Below are positions 1 to 11,693 of a stretch of 64,000 nucleotides of DNA, one piece after another. Position 1 is the stretch's first letter; each line of letters begins with the position of its first letter. Below the pieces are notes generated by a model that made no database searches, had not been told where the DNA came from, and worked only from the letters and a program-made list of their open reading frames with translations. Source of the stretch: Porpolomopsis calyptriformis (taxonomy: Eukaryota; Basidiomycota; Agaricomycetes; Agaricales; Hygrophoraceae); the NCBI GenBank assembly GCA_951640195.1, contig OX621172.1, positions 558,001 to 622,000 of the forward strand, read 5' to 3'. The translations under genes and the position numbers were made by a program.

Positions 1-1506
1 CGCGTTCGCAGACTTGCGGCTCATCTTCCTTCCTACACTCGCCCGACGTGTCACATAGCAGGCACAAATGGAAAGGGAAGCGTTTCAGCCATCCTTTCCT
101 CCATTCTGCTTGCATCCTTGCCACCATTTACCATAGGAAGATTCAACAGTCCGCATCTCCTCTCTGTTCATGACTCCATCGTTATAAATCAAGCGCCTGT
201 AACACCTGCCTTTTATTCTTCCGCGAGATCCGAGGTTGAGGCAGCAAACAAGGACTACTGCATTGGAGCAAGCAGTTTCGAACTTCTCACTCTGACTGCT
301 CTCCTCATATTCGAGCGTTGTCACGTAGACATTGCCGTGATCGAAGTAGGAATGGGTGGCCGTCTGGACGCGACGAACGTGATTTCGGATGAATGCATAC
401 TCGTTTCCGCTTTAAGTGCCGTTGATCTGGACCATCAGGCGTTTCTTGGCCCAACCATCGTTGAAATCGCAAGGGAGAAAGCGGGCATCGCCAGGAGAGG
501 TCGACCCTTTGTCATCGGCCCGCAGGGTCACTCCCAGGTGGAGGATATCGTCAAAAGCGTTGTCGCTGAGAGGGGAGCGGATCTGGTACAATCGTCAGCC
601 GCGATTAAGCGGACTTGGGAGGTGTCAATCGATGGTCCAGTCTCCCTTGTTTCATTCCTGCCATCGTCTTTCCTCGCTCCACTTCACCAACCCGTTCGAG
701 TTGAGATGCCTTGCTTCCCTGACGCTGTTTCTACCTTGCTTTCTTTACACGGAGAACATCAGCTCGAGAACCTTGGGCTTGCGTCTATGGTTGTCTCCAC
801 ATTGCTCACGCACCCGTGGTGCACTCGAACCCTATCCCTCAGTATGCGAGAACGAATCACACCAACATCCGTGGCTAAGGGGGTTATGGTCGCTAGCTGG
901 CCGGGGAGATTATCGTTCCACACGATAAACGTATTATCGGGAAGCCCAGCGGATGCAGTATCTACGAATTCAGCCAATTCAATTGTTCTAGTAGATGGCG
1001 CTCATAATCCGGCTTCGTCGTCGAGTCTGGCTGTATATCTATCGCATCTCTTCCGTCTGGCTGTTAACAATGATTTTCAGGGAAGCCTGGGGATGAAGCC
1101 ACGACAACTTTCGCTGACGTATATTATCGCTTTGTCCGATTCTCCCCCAAAAACTCCTGCGCAGACACTGTTACCTGTACTCCAACTCACGCCACCTCTA
1201 AATCTTAAGGTGAAAATAAAAATAGCGGTGCTCAGATTCACTCCGCCAGAAGGAATGCCCTGGGTGACACCCGTGTCTCCATCCGAGCTTAGACAAGTAG
1301 TGCTATCCCTCATTCCTGATGCGGATATTTGGGTTGCGCCTGACGAGGAAGATCCTCGACAGGGACAATTGCTCAGAGCCTTCGAATGGGCTGCAGACCA
1401 GCAAGGGGCGGAGTCGGAGCAGCTGGTTGTTCTCTTCGGGAGCCTTTATCTTGTCGCTGATTTCTATCGCCTCTTGCGGGATGGTCTTCTGGTAAATACG
1501 AATTGA
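1..1506 (+). CDS. FOL3: Dihydrofolate synthase (folylpolyglutamate synthase family), 5'-truncated
   Basis: ATP-dependent ligase that joins L-glutamate to dihydropteroate to make dihydrofolate in folate synthesis. The frame is already open at base 1, so the true start lies upstream of the window. Visible signatures: the Mur-ligase P-loop HIAGTNGKGSVSA (about 55-93), VIEVGMGGRLDATN (about 340-381), a DLDHQAFLG segment, WPGRL and VDGAHNP in the C-terminal domain, then EGMPW and FGSLYLVADF near the end. The last motifs resemble yeast Fol3 more than the longer folylpolyglutamate synthases, hence the choice; the alternative is FPGS (Met7). About 500 codons without an intron are visible. No damage is seen. 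Confidence 0.9.
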   Translation, partial: RVRRLAAHLPSYTRPTCHIAGTNGKGSVSAILSSILLASLPPFTIGRFNSPHLLSVHDSIVINQAPVTPAFYSSARSEVEAANKDYCIGASSFELLTLTALLIFERCHVDIAVIEVGMGGRLDATNVISDECILVSALSAVDLDHQAFLGPTIVEIAREKAGIARRGRPFVIGPQGHSQVEDIVKSVVAERGADLVQSSAAIKRTWEVSIDGPVSLVSFLPSSFLAPLHQPVRVEMPCFPDAVSTLLSLHGEHQLENLGLASMVVSTLLTHPWCTRTLSLSMRERITPTSVAKGVMVASWPGRLSFHTINVLSGSPADAVSTNSANSIVLVDGAHNPASSSSLAVYLSHLFRLAVNNDFQGSLGMKPRQLSLTYIIALSDSPPKTPAQTLLPVLQLTPPLNLKVKIKIAVLRFTPPEGMPWVTPVSPSELRQVVLSLIPDADIWVAPDEEDPRQGQLLRAFEWAADQQGAESEQLVVLFGSLYLVADFYRLLRDGLLVNTN

Positions 1507-1904
1507 TGTGGGTTGGTCAAGCAGACGGTCTTTCCTTGATCTCTGTTTCTATCATCTGTACGTTTTAATTCACACCCTACACGATCCCCTATACTGATTG
1601 GTGTTTCTACCTCTGATAAGACTGGCTTTACGTTGGATATAGGGGCCAGCTTGTTGCGAAACATTTGATAAAATGTTTGGTGGTATCAAATGGTGAAAAA
1701 TCAACAATGGGAGTACACACTAACCGACCAACGACTAACCCGACTAAATTCCATTGCCAAAATCGACATTGAGTAGGTCGTTCCCGACTTTTTACCGACT
1801 CTTTACGACAATTACACGACTTCCTTTTTTACTGAGGATACTTAATGGCTTGACTCTTTTGTGCCATCCATCATTGATGTCGTTCAACGATACCTACATG
1901 CCCA
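1507..1904. other. Intergenic, no gene seen
   Basis: This 398-bp stretch is 3' flank of the dihydrofolate synthase gene followed by AT-rich sequence. I find no convincing ORF, RNA gene or repeat in it. Confidence 0.5.
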
Positions 1905-2750
1905 ATGCCTACCGACGAATGCGCTAAAAGCTCTGGAAATCCCTTGAAATGGCTGCGTTTCCTCGGATACACCATCTATGGCGATCAAGGCCGCATTTCC
2001 ACCACAGAGGAAGGAGTGGGGATCGATGATTATCAAGTCGACCGTTATTATTTCATATCAGAAGACGAGTCAAACTTATGCTTCTTATTTCCCAACTTTT
2101 ACGTTAGCTGGATCGTCCCTCTTCGATCCAGGTGGCAGAACGTCATCTGCATCAACTTTGTCCATGGCCGAGGCGACTTTAGACAAAGACTATCTACTCG
2201 TGACGGGACCTGCGTAGTGAGTGGATCCCCAGGGGCGTTCTGCTATGTGTTCCACATTATTCCGCATTCAAAAAGGAAACGAGGTGCGTCTTGACAGGCC
2301 GGCTGTTACTACGAGCTTCTCATCTTCCTATCAAGTACATGTCGTATTTTGCCGACCATCGAAGTAGACAAGGAAACGATTTAAGCTTGGACAACATCAA
2401 CATCACTCGAAACGGCCTCTTTCTTAACGTTACACTCCCCCAGGCTGTTGTCCAAATCGGCTTTTTTACAGGACAGTCCTCACAATTCGGATGTACGACA
2501 ACCGGATAGTCCCAACAGTGGCTGCCTACCCTTATATTCGATTTCGCATATGCGCTTGAAAGCTTGGGGTGTGGCTGGTTTTGTGGAAGTTGCAAGGCAA
2601 AAACAAGGAACGTCTACGATAACATGCCTCGGAGGATAACGACAGCGAGCCACCAACCAACGACGAACCAGGTGCTGATAGGCCAAGAGATGCACACGCA
2701 AGACGTATTCATCAACCAACGAACGCTCGCGCGAAAAGCATTTTCATAAA
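1905..2750 (+). pseudogene. Degraded HNH-endonuclease-like gene
   Basis: Fragments of one protein lie in order but in different frames. Frame of 1905: an N-terminal part with LRFLGYTIYGDQGRIST and YYFISEDES, then after an out-of-frame stretch RDGTCVVSG and HIIPHSKR, an HNH-like core. Frame of 2336: an HRSRQGNDL/ITRNGLFLN block expected to complete the nuclease fold. Then two further frames around 2500-2750 with C-terminal-like sequence. This order resembles HNH-domain proteins repeated in mushroom genomes. A 52-bp GT-AG intron at 2284-2335 is possible but does not restore frame, and the region near 2080-2170 also changes frame, so I call a pseudogene. The family assignment is from recognition of pattern. 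Confidence 0.5.
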
Positions 2751-3310
2751 CAAAGAATCGCTCGCAGTCCACAGGCTGTTGAGTGAGCCGGGAGATCGGG
2801 CTCAAGTCGGTTCGCAAGTGAACTAGAGTGGCGCCAGGCAAATGATATCAGGGATGTCGTGATGGCATTGGCATTCGAAGATGAGTCGAAGTCAAGTTCG
2901 TGCCTTAGGGGTGGATAGGAGCCGGGATAAGGTCACAGTGTGGCTTGGGTCAGGGTAGTTCCATCATAGCATTTAGTATGCAAACCTATTGGAATCAATC
3001 ACAAGATATGGCCCTCCGTAAAAATCTTGGCAAGTACATCAGGCATCCAGCTTGTAGACACCTGTAGACACCTGATTTCTCACTCTCACGAGCGTGGTGG
3101 GTGGCGTTTGCCTCTTTTGGTGAATTCACCGTGACCAGCTGGAGTTTGCCCAACGGACCGTGAACTGAACGCGAATTGCAGCACATTACGGCGCTGAAGC
3201 CATCACTGATTCCGATTGGAGCTGAAGCGCCGATGGATAAACATGATCGTCATGCTATCAATTCTGTTGTCGTGTACTCATCTGGCGTTCCTGCCAACAG
3301 CCGCGCAACA
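2751..3310. other. Intergenic, no gene seen
   Basis: No convincing coding sequence. A short direct repeat (TGTAGACACC twice, near 3054-3074) is the only local pattern noticed. The 3' part is presumably the promoter of the SUMO-protease gene. Confidence 0.4.
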
Positions 3311-6300
3311 ATGAATAGGTAATCCCATGTCAATATCTCACTGTTCTACTATATCTCATCAAGCACAGAGAGCCGTGGAACAATGCACCCACCCCAATCA
3401 CACCTGGTCAGGTAATACCTTCACCTCGATAAGAACTCCAACTCCTCACAGATTTCCCGCCAGAATCGCAGCCTCAATAAACCTAAGGCCTCCTCAGGTC
3501 AAGTCAGTGTGATACATTCTGGTCCAGTATGTTCGCTTTCGTTCTGACTTGATCGTAATCCAGACTCCCTGGAGCGCGAACCGTTTGACAACAAACCTCC
3601 ATAAGTCACCTGCCCCTCCCGGAAATCCTGTATCAAAGAGAACTCTGATCCAATCCAGTCAAGAGCGGCCTCAGAAGAGGCGGAAGTTAGGTCCTCATCA
3701 ATCTTCTGTGGAGGTCGAAAATCCTAGGCATGTATTCTCGGGTGCGTGCCATCCTAGCCATTCGTTTTTCTTTGCTCAATAAATTATTCCCCAGCTTCCC
3801 GTGATGTGATAGATGTCGAACAAGAAGATATTGGGAGGCCTGTTATGTCTCGTCGGCTGTCATCGCCAGACCCTATAAATGCCTTTGAGGAGCATTCTAA
3901 AACTGCACAAGTCGTTCCTGACGGCAGGAATACCCTACTTATACGTGAGAAAGTGGCTAAGAAGTCTCAGCCTATAGATATTAGCGAAGGCGACGATGTG
4001 CAACCCATAACCGATTCCGCCTTCCGACCCTCTATACCCACCTCGTCTTCGCGACCGCAAGGACCTAAGGTTTTGAAGTTGGTTGCGAGATTGGAAGAAC
4101 GGAAGAAGGATCAGATGCGCGGGAATTCCGCGAAAAACAAGGTTGGTGGATTTCTCCTGCTGTTATGTACGCTGTTCAGAACCCAGCTCGCGATAGCAAG
4201 GATTACAGGGCACTCGTCCACACAGCCAAAAGGATCCGATTGCAACCTCGACCACTCCCTTTAAAAATAAGAATCGGTTGCCTGTGGAAGCTTGGTTCAT
4301 GGGTCTCACACGTCATCCGAGTGAAGACAATGGGATGAATCCGCCCTATTTTCTTTCATGGGAAAGCAGGGAGTTGACCCTCACACGCGGACCGTTAGGG
4401 CAACCATCTTCTCATATTGTGCGAATCACGATATCCCAGCATGTGGAATCCGCTGTAGTATGTTCATTCTCAAATTTGTGAAGGTGATGACGGGAAATTT
4501 TGTAGTACAGCCATGAGAACACATTACAAGGTTCACTAGTCCTGCAACTCCGGATTGGATTCCCGGGCCAACGGGGCATCCCGAGGTCATGGAAGGATCG
4601 TGGCAGTAAGATCCAGCCAGGTATGTGCCAAGATCGTCTTCAAGGAGTGTTTGAATTGTCACGTCTCAGGCTCCAGAGGGGCGGATGGATTGATAACAAT
4701 CAAATTTCTCGCCGGTCACCCTATGCTATCCCGAGCCACATATCAATCTTTCATCTTGTGGCTTAAAGGGCAATTTATGGTGGGCTGTAAACCAGCAGTG
4801 GTGGAGTATGTATCTTTTCTAGCTTTGACTGTCCAACTAATCATGCCTAGTTTACACGGCGCGAATGTCCTCTGGTCAGCCGCCGGTACAGCCTCAGACT
4901 TCTGTTCACAAACCAAATCATTGCGAGCAAGAGAAACGAATACTGAACCTAATTTTGCACCATTGATTTCGAAACATTTTCCTAAAACTAACAAAGCTCA
5001 GTCCGCAACTACGTCTGACGCGGCTTTAGAGTGTCCTTCCGAGATCGATCTCCAACTGAAGAGAGATTCTGGACTACCCTCTCAGAAACCAAATACAAAA
5101 GCGATACCGACAGCATCGAGTAGTTTTCCCAACTTCCTGAATCGCTCAAATCCGAAACCTGTCAAGTTCGTCTACGACCTGACAATATTTCGCAGACGGG
5201 AAACACTAATGATTTTACAGCGAAAGCGCTCTAGATACTGTTGCAACACCGGTACTTCAAAACGCCAAGCTGTCTCCCTCTTCTGATCCGGATGAAGTGC
5301 AAGTCGTTTTCCCTTTGTGTTCCGGCTACTCCCTCACATCAGATCAGGATACTGGTATTCCCTCCTGACAGTTTAGGAGCTGTGAACATTACCAATGCCG
5401 ATCTTAATCGCTTGCGACCGGGCGAATTCCTCAATGACACTCTTATAGAATTTGGCTTGAAGTCAGAATTATTATCCAAGTTTGGAACCGCGAATAGGCT
5501 GACAAAAACTTTAGGTTGTGGTTAAATGATTTGCGAATAAAAGATTCTCAGTTCGCGGAATCGATTCATGTTTTCAGCTCCTTTTTCTACAAGAAGCTCA
5601 ATACAAAGAAGTATGTCTTCACTTCCACACTCGCTTCTTATTCCGTCAACCTAATCGTCATTAGCCTTGAGGAGGGATACAAAAGTATTCGGAAATGGAC
5701 TTCGAAGATTGATATATTCAAGAAGAAATATATCATTGTCCCGATCAATGAGAAGTGAGTGAGGTGATCTTGCTTTCCAGTCCCAGCTTTATTCATGCTT
5801 TCTAGCCTTCATTGGTATCTGGCGATTATCTATCACCCAGAGCATATCCTTCGCTCTCCCCCTGTCACAAAACAACTCCCAACCGTTTATGTACGTCCTG
5901 CGACACGTGCCTCACTAGAGGTTCTTCCGGAGCCAGTGAACGTCGATCAACCTGGTCCACAAAAAGAACCGTCAGCATCTGATCCTCATTTGGCAACTAC
6001 GAGTGAAACATCAACTGAAGATGGAGTGGAGGCACTGACGAACTTCACAACATCTTGCTCAATCAGCATAGACAACCAAGGCTCTGATCCGCAACCAGCC
6101 TCGCCGTTGGGTAATCACAATGAAATTTCCCTCGCAGAGTCGCAGCCAGCCGTCATTGATGACGTCGACGATGGTCTCGTCAGTCGTCAATCCTCTATAA
6201 GCGATTTCTCGTCAAGTGAAGGAGTAACCCGGCCGGTTCTGCGAGATGACAAACGGCATTCACTTAGTGATGATCCCTTCACCTCCCATTTTCTTCCTTC

Positions 6301-7288
6301 AAAAAACTACGCGCCAGACGGAAGCACCGAACCAGTGGCCATATTTCCAGGGCCGCTTCCTGCCAATGCCTCCAAGATTGACAGTGCAGTGTCGAATGAT
6401 CTTGGATCAACAGGGCAACAAGATGAGGATATCGTAATGGTGGATGTGTCCGCGTTGGGTGAAGGGGCCATAAATCCCGAACAGTTTTACTCTTCCACGC
6501 CTTCGAAAGGTAAACGGAAAGCAGCTCCGTTCCCTATAGAGCTCAGGGGTGAAGAGGAAGAAGTTGGCGAATTGCTTCTTGGCCCGGGGTCTGGCTCTCA
6601 GGACGAACTTCCAATGTACTCCTTTTCTTTATCGGCCTCTGCCTTGGTTGACATTGACCTTAGTGATAGCAGCACCTACATATTCACCCTTGACTCTTTA
6701 GGATCACGGCATCCTCAGGCAATCAGAATCCTGAGTAACTATTTGAAGTTGGAGGCGAAAGATAAGCGGGGCATCGAGGAAATCAGTCCTGCTGTTGGTA
6801 AACAAGCCCTGGTATGTGGAGGATCTGTGGTTGACATTATGGTTTGGTTGACCTCGACCGTTAGGTACCAGTACAACCAAACTATTGCGATTGTGGGGTT
6901 TACCTCCTCCATCTCGCTGAGACTTTTATGTCAGACCCAGCTCATTATTGTCACACAATTCTGGTAAGGCTTCAGACGATTTCTGTTTGAATATTTCTCA
7001 TGATGTCTTCAGAATAGTAGAGCATCTACCATCTCGGCACGTCGGGTCGAGTGGAAGGACGAGAATGTGGGTGGCTTGCGAGAAAAGCTAACTGGCCGGA
7101 TTATTGATCTTTCAGAGAAATGGCAAAAGGAGCGTGTGGCGAAGGAGGAGCAGAGAAAGAAGGAGGTCGCAGAGGGTAAAGAAGTTGACGAGGAATCTGA
7201 GGGTGAAATCGATATTCTCCCGGGTACCACCACTGCGAAGTCCCCTCAAAAGAGACCAAAAACGAAGGCGAGTCGGATTCGAGGCTGA
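3311..7288 (+). CDS. SUMO-specific cysteine protease, Ulp2/SENP6-7 type
   Basis: Removes SUMO from nuclear proteins (C48 peptidase). The N-terminal half is disordered, with a basic nuclear-localisation-like KRRK cluster near 3680. The catalytic domain starts at about 5395 (TNADLNRLRPGEFLND). After introns 5462-5514, 5611-5664 and 5755-5805 it gives the catalytic His in NENLHWYLAIIYHP. A long acidic/Ser-rich insertion of about 270 residues follows, as in the Ulp2 branch, then the Asp in FTLDSLGSRHP. Intron 6812-6864 precedes the catalytic Cys in YCDCGVYLLH. The full triad is present. The C-terminus is a charged helix ending with TGA at 7286-7288. The start at 3311 (ATGAATAG before a splice-like GTAATC) is uncertain, as are exon joins in the first 2 kb. 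Confidence 0.85.
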
Positions 7289-7646
7289 GTCAAACTGCTG
7301 GCTCCGTTATGGATTTTCTGCATTGTTTATGCTGTGAACATCATATACTTAATTACCAACTAGATAGAAACATCATTTTGGGTGGCAGAGAAGCCTATCA
7401 AATATTCAGCAAACCTGAGGTGTTTATTGCTCAAGCGAATTCCAGCTCACCCAACGAGCATTATTGATCGCATCGATCACAGTTGGCATCATCTGTCAGC
7501 ATTAATGTACTCACAAGTATCAGATAACATGTAAGTACCCTACTGAGTTCCGAAGGCGAAGATATAGCAAAGGAATGGACGGGAAACGGGTCCTCAGACA
7601 CCAATCCCACAAACATCATAAATCGACCACAAACATTTCAAACGGT
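7289..7646. other. Convergent 3' intergenic region
   Basis: It separates the stop codons of two convergent genes. Nothing beyond AT-rich 3'-flank-like sequence is seen. Confidence 0.4.
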
Positions 7647-9141
7647 TCAATGCTCAACGGCGTAACCCCAATGGCGCGGCGATAAGCGATGACCAGTGGG
7701 GATAGGTTCAGCCCGGCGGGCGACAGTGTTGGTTGGAGTGACGCGCGGAGATGAGGATGATTTTAAGGCGGTAGTGGATGAGGATGAGGTAATTGACGCG
7801 CTTGATTCATTTGCACTGCCGCCAACCGCGGTGGGCAGTTGGTTTGGAGATTGATTATGCGTAAGATACAAGCGAAGGCCAACGGCTCCAGCGACAGCCT
7901 AGAGGGATTATTGAAGATGTTAGCTTCGCTGATGAGATGAGTATGACCTACGAGGAAGATAATGATGCCGACGAATGCCACTAATCGTGAAGAACGGGCT
8001 GATCTACTTTGCGTCTTTAACAACCAAGAACTAGAGCAGTAGGGAGTAAAAGTGAATAAAAGAAGCGAATTTCGAGGCAAAGCGATGAACACCTTTCTCG
8101 CGTTCCTGTCTTGTGCTCTTCTTTGGCAACCATACTGAATCTCCGCCAGAAATCGTCACCGGCTTCGCCACGTTTAGGTAGCAAGACATCTTCCGAATTT
8201 CCACGCATGATAGGCTCTGCGGTGGCAAATTTGACCGCCTCACGTGGAGCAGGGGATTTCGGGGGGCGAGCAAACGCAGGGACGATGGGAGATACGGGTG
8301 GCTGGAGTAGGTGTGGTGTGCTTGGGGCTGATGGCGGAGAATGAGAAGAGTTTGCGTGCGGGGGGACGTTGATCTTCATGTGCAGGGCTTGGGTGCGACC
8401 AGCTGGGACTGCGACTGCGACAGGCTGAGAGAGGTTGAGAGCAGCAATTGGAGCAGCATAGCCTGGGCGGGGGGCGGCGAGTGGGATGGACCGTTGAGGA
8501 TTACTTGCGACTAGTGGAGGGTTATTTGCGGCTGCCTGGGGGGTACGGGCAGCTGTTGGGGGAGCACGCGCGGTTGCTGAGGGAGTACGCGCGGTTGCTG
8601 AGGGGATACGTGCGGTTGCTGAAGGGTATGGTGCGGTTGATGGTGGATTACGTGTGGCTGCAGGAGGATTACGGGTAGCTACTGGGGGATTACGGGCGGT
8701 TGCGGGAGGATTACGGGCGGCTGCAGGAGGATTACGGGCGGCTGCAGGAGGGCCACTTGCGACTGCTGGAGCAGGGTGACGAGCAGAGGTGTCTTTGAAA
8801 TTGGTTGCCGGCATAGAAATTTTTTCATCGTCGTCATCGTCATCATCCATGTTCCCGTTCATGAAACCCATGCCGAGTGCCCCGATACCAGAGTTGCGAT
8901 TACTGGTATCATCTAAATAGCTATCGTATCTAGGTTGGTCCAGAAGGGCGATGTGAGTCTGAGGCTGTCCATGTATTGCTTGACATATAACTTACACATC
9001 GTAAGCAGAGGTTCTGGCGTTGGGATCCACAAGGGGCTCCTTGCGCTGCCCACGCCGAGGTTGGCGCTCCCGATAAGCAGAGTCTGGCTCATCGGTAGCA
9101 AAAGGCGGCTTTCCAGTGAGAAGGGGGTTCCGGGAAGGCAT
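7647..9141 (-). CDS. Single-pass membrane protein with Pro/Ala repeat region
   Basis: The start ATG is at 9141 (MPSRNPLLTGKPPFATDEPD). Exon 1 joins the exon with YDSYLDD and MGFMNGNM by an intron near 8940-9010. Then come an Asp run, a repeat region rich in 7-residue units of the type PPAAARN, a Pro/Ser linker and a GDDFWRRFSM segment. Two more introns (about 8100-8035 and 7951-7905) build one hydrophobic helix LVAFVGIIIFL-AVAGAVGLRLYL, followed by a Ser/Thr-rich tail ending at 7647. Topology is most simply an N-terminal cytoplasmic region and a glycosylatable outer tail. I do not recognise a functional family; similar architecture is common in mushroom genomes. Repeat copy number is probably polymorphic. 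Confidence 0.7.
8519..8770. repeat. 21-bp coding minisatellite
   Basis: About twelve tandem 21-bp units of the form ATTACGGGCGGCTGCAGGAGG. Units near 8680-8750 are almost identical and those near 8520-8650 are diverged. They encode the Pro/Ala/Arg/Asn heptapeptides of the membrane protein on the minus strand. The 21-bp period keeps the frame. Confidence 0.85.
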
Positions 9142-9823
9142 TTGTATTATTTTGTTGAGTATTAATAGTCTGTTGGTGTTTTAAAGAGCGGGTTTTATAA
9201 TAAAATAGACAAGAGAGTGAAAGCCAAGGAGAGACCAAGGCGAGGTTGAACGTTGTCGATGAGCGCTGGCCTTGCTGGTGTTGTCGCGATGTGGTTTGGT
9301 TTGAAGAGGAGAAATGAAATGCTCAAATTCCGGATCCGCTTCAGGTCAAATCCGTGTCTAAATTTAGTAGACTGCTGATGTTCGTTTTTCTACGAAAATA
9401 CCTGCAAAAAAAATAACGGGTATCCGGTTTCCTCGAAAATATCCTTCGCGCAAGATGGAAGAACGTTCGAGGCAGCGTCTTCTCTGTCTGCGGGTAAGCT
9501 GAAGCTGGCATCACTAAAACGTGAAGGACCAGGCATTCCCTGCCGCTATTTGCGATTGTTGCACAACATTTTCAGGCATTTACAGGCATTTACAGAGATT
9601 TATATTGAAATACCCGCTGAAAGACAGAATCCACTGGTTAGCTCAGGAATGGAGAGTTAGGGACGAGATTCGGAATCCAATCCCAGACTTGTGGTATTTC
9701 GTAGTGCTTTGTATAAGTCGACATGGTGGAGGAGATTTTCAATATATTCTGAATATCGGTCTTGAAGCCTTTAATTGCGAACTTGACACATTCCATTGAA
9801 AAGCAACCAACGCAGAATTTTAT
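9142..9823. other. Intergenic, promoter side of the membrane-protein gene
   Basis: The first 250 bp upstream of the ATG at 9141 are presumably its promoter. A 92-codon plus-strand ORF at 9521-9799 has no recognisable feature and I do not call it a gene. Confidence 0.35.
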
Positions 9824-10184
9824 TCAATCGTTTCCCTGCAGCCAAGCCTCATCTGACATTGTAATACCATATCGACGCAATGCCTTCCTGCTCAACCATT
9901 CCCAAACCACCTGAGTTTTGTCCCGTTTCTCCCCGCCCCCCAGCTGTAAATGCAAAAATACGTTATTTGTTTATGGAGCATGGTAGGGCTCATACCTGGT
10001 AATAGCGATTCTCGCATTTTGCCACCAATTCCAACTCTAGAAGCCTGACCTGTTTGCAATGATCCTCAAGCTCTTTGATGATGGCCTTGAAGTGACAGTT
10101 CACATCGGAAAGACGAGGTTTCTTGGGTGTGGTGAAGCGAGGTGAGCGGGAAAGGTTTTTTGGGGGTGTACATAGGTCATGCAT
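9824..10184 (-). CDS. Small two-exon protein with LLELELVAKC core, unknown
   Basis: ATG at 10184. Exon 1 gives a basic N-terminus, then ELEDHCKQVRLLELELVAKC and NRYYQ. A phase-0 GT-AG intron at about 9944-9995 (GTATGAG...TTTACAG) joins it to LGGGEKRDKTQVVWEWLSRK and ends GNDI-stop at 9824. About 105 residues, probably helical. A second locus at 25,462-25,867 encodes a protein of similar size with the same core motif and an intron soon after it, so a small family is likely. No known function. Confidence 0.45.
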
Positions 10185-10357
10185 GGTGCGACGATCTAGT
10201 AGGATGTCTCTTGCATATCAATCACTATCTCTATGTGATTTTATAGTCCCATTCTGCCGTGTCTGTCAGAGATGCGGCCCTGTCAAAGAACATTCTAGCA
10301 TACCTAAGTGATCGTAACCATAATATTGCTGGAGGCGTAGCCCATCCTGATGGCTGC

Positions 10358-10746
10358 TGTTATAAACTGGATGTTGTCGAGATGGTTTTACTTCGGAGTG
10401 CTCTGTCCCAAGACATGGATAAGATCTCAAGTCCTAGTTATTGGTTGTCTAACGAGGAATTAGACTTAAAGTCTGAGTACAACTAACTAGGGGTTTATAT
10501 ACTGACTACGCTACTGCGGATGAGTCAGTGTAAACACGAGGAATACATGCGACGAGTAGAGATAAGCATGATAAAGGACTCGGAGCATGTGAAAGGATGA
10601 AACATGATCGTCGGAAATGAAATATGTCTTATCTAGGATATATGAAAAGATACGAAACTGTGGGGAATCCCAAGTAAAGATAAGACCTGTCCGACTAAGC
10701 AGTAATGACTAACATAGAGAGGAAATGAAAATTTACATCTGTGACA
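10358..10746 (-). repeat. 3' LTR of the Ty3 element
   Basis: 389 bp, aligned without gaps to 16768-17156 with 12 base differences, all transitions. Confidence 0.95.
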
Positions 10747-10780
10747 TACACCTCGTTTTTCGGGAAATTCGACCCGAATT

Positions 10781-11518
10781 TTAAACTTGGGTGGTGTCGG
10801 TCGTTTCGTCCTCTGAGGCCTGAGTTGGGATTTCCTCAGTGGTGGAGGCCTCGATGGCCACTGAGAGGGAAGCGATGGGGGTAGCTTCTGAGGCTGCTTC
10901 GATGGGGGAAGGGGCTCGGACTGTTGCGATGTCGTCCTCATCTGGGTATTCCAAGTCAAGGTTGATGGGGTACTCGACTGACGCACCGTAATCAATTAGA
11001 GTCTCCGTCGTCGTGAGATCTCATTGGGCCCGAAGAAAATCTTCTCGGGAGAGTTGTTCAGCTTGACAACTCTCTTCCATGAGCTTGACGATGATGGCGC
11101 GGGTGGTGACGTCGTAACAGTTGACCCACGTACGTTTCTTTTCTCGTTGAAGTTCCCAAACTTTCAACTCACTCTGATCCCAACGATTCTTCCAAAATAA
11201 GGCACTCCTTTCTGATGCTTTGAGCTCGGCTTTCAAAACGTCACGCTCTTGTCGAAGTTCTTGGTTCCACTTGCTGACGCTATTGCTGTGAACCGTAAGG
11301 TGTGAAATAGTAACGGCAGGGTCTTCAGGAGGAGGTGTTTCTGTAGGATATTCCTTGAAGAAGTCTTCCATGTGTGTGCGAGCTTGTCGGCGTAACTGTC
11401 AAGTGGAGGAGGAAGAAGTAGAGGGACTGGGGGTAGGGGAGTGGATGATGGCAGACGAGGGGATTCGTCCAGCGCGTCGGATGGCGACCTGAGGAGAGGG
11501 AGATCGAGTGGCGGGCAT
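10781..11518 (-). pseudogene. Extra ORF downstream of pol in the Ty3 element
   Basis: One frame runs from an ATG at 11518 to TAA at 10781 (245 codons), interrupted only by TGA at 11399-11401 and 11021-11023. It encodes a Ser/Pro-rich N-terminus (MPATRSPSPQ), a charged probable coiled coil (SVSKWNQELRQERDVLKAEL region) and an acidic Thr/Ala-rich C-terminus. No transmembrane segment is visible, so it does not look like an envelope gene. Function unknown; it lies between integrase and the 3' LTR and may be an accessory protein. Confidence 0.65.
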
Positions 11519-11693
11519 TGTGAATGATGGTTCAACAATGTTGGTGTTAGGAACAATAGTGTTGGGTAAGTTCGTCGAAGGTGGGAAAAGATTGGATGGA
11601 ATCGTATCAACGATTCTGAGTTTATAAGCGTCAACTCGACCTAAAAATAGAATTCAAAAAATGGACAGCCGGAATGATGACAAATGAGTTAAG

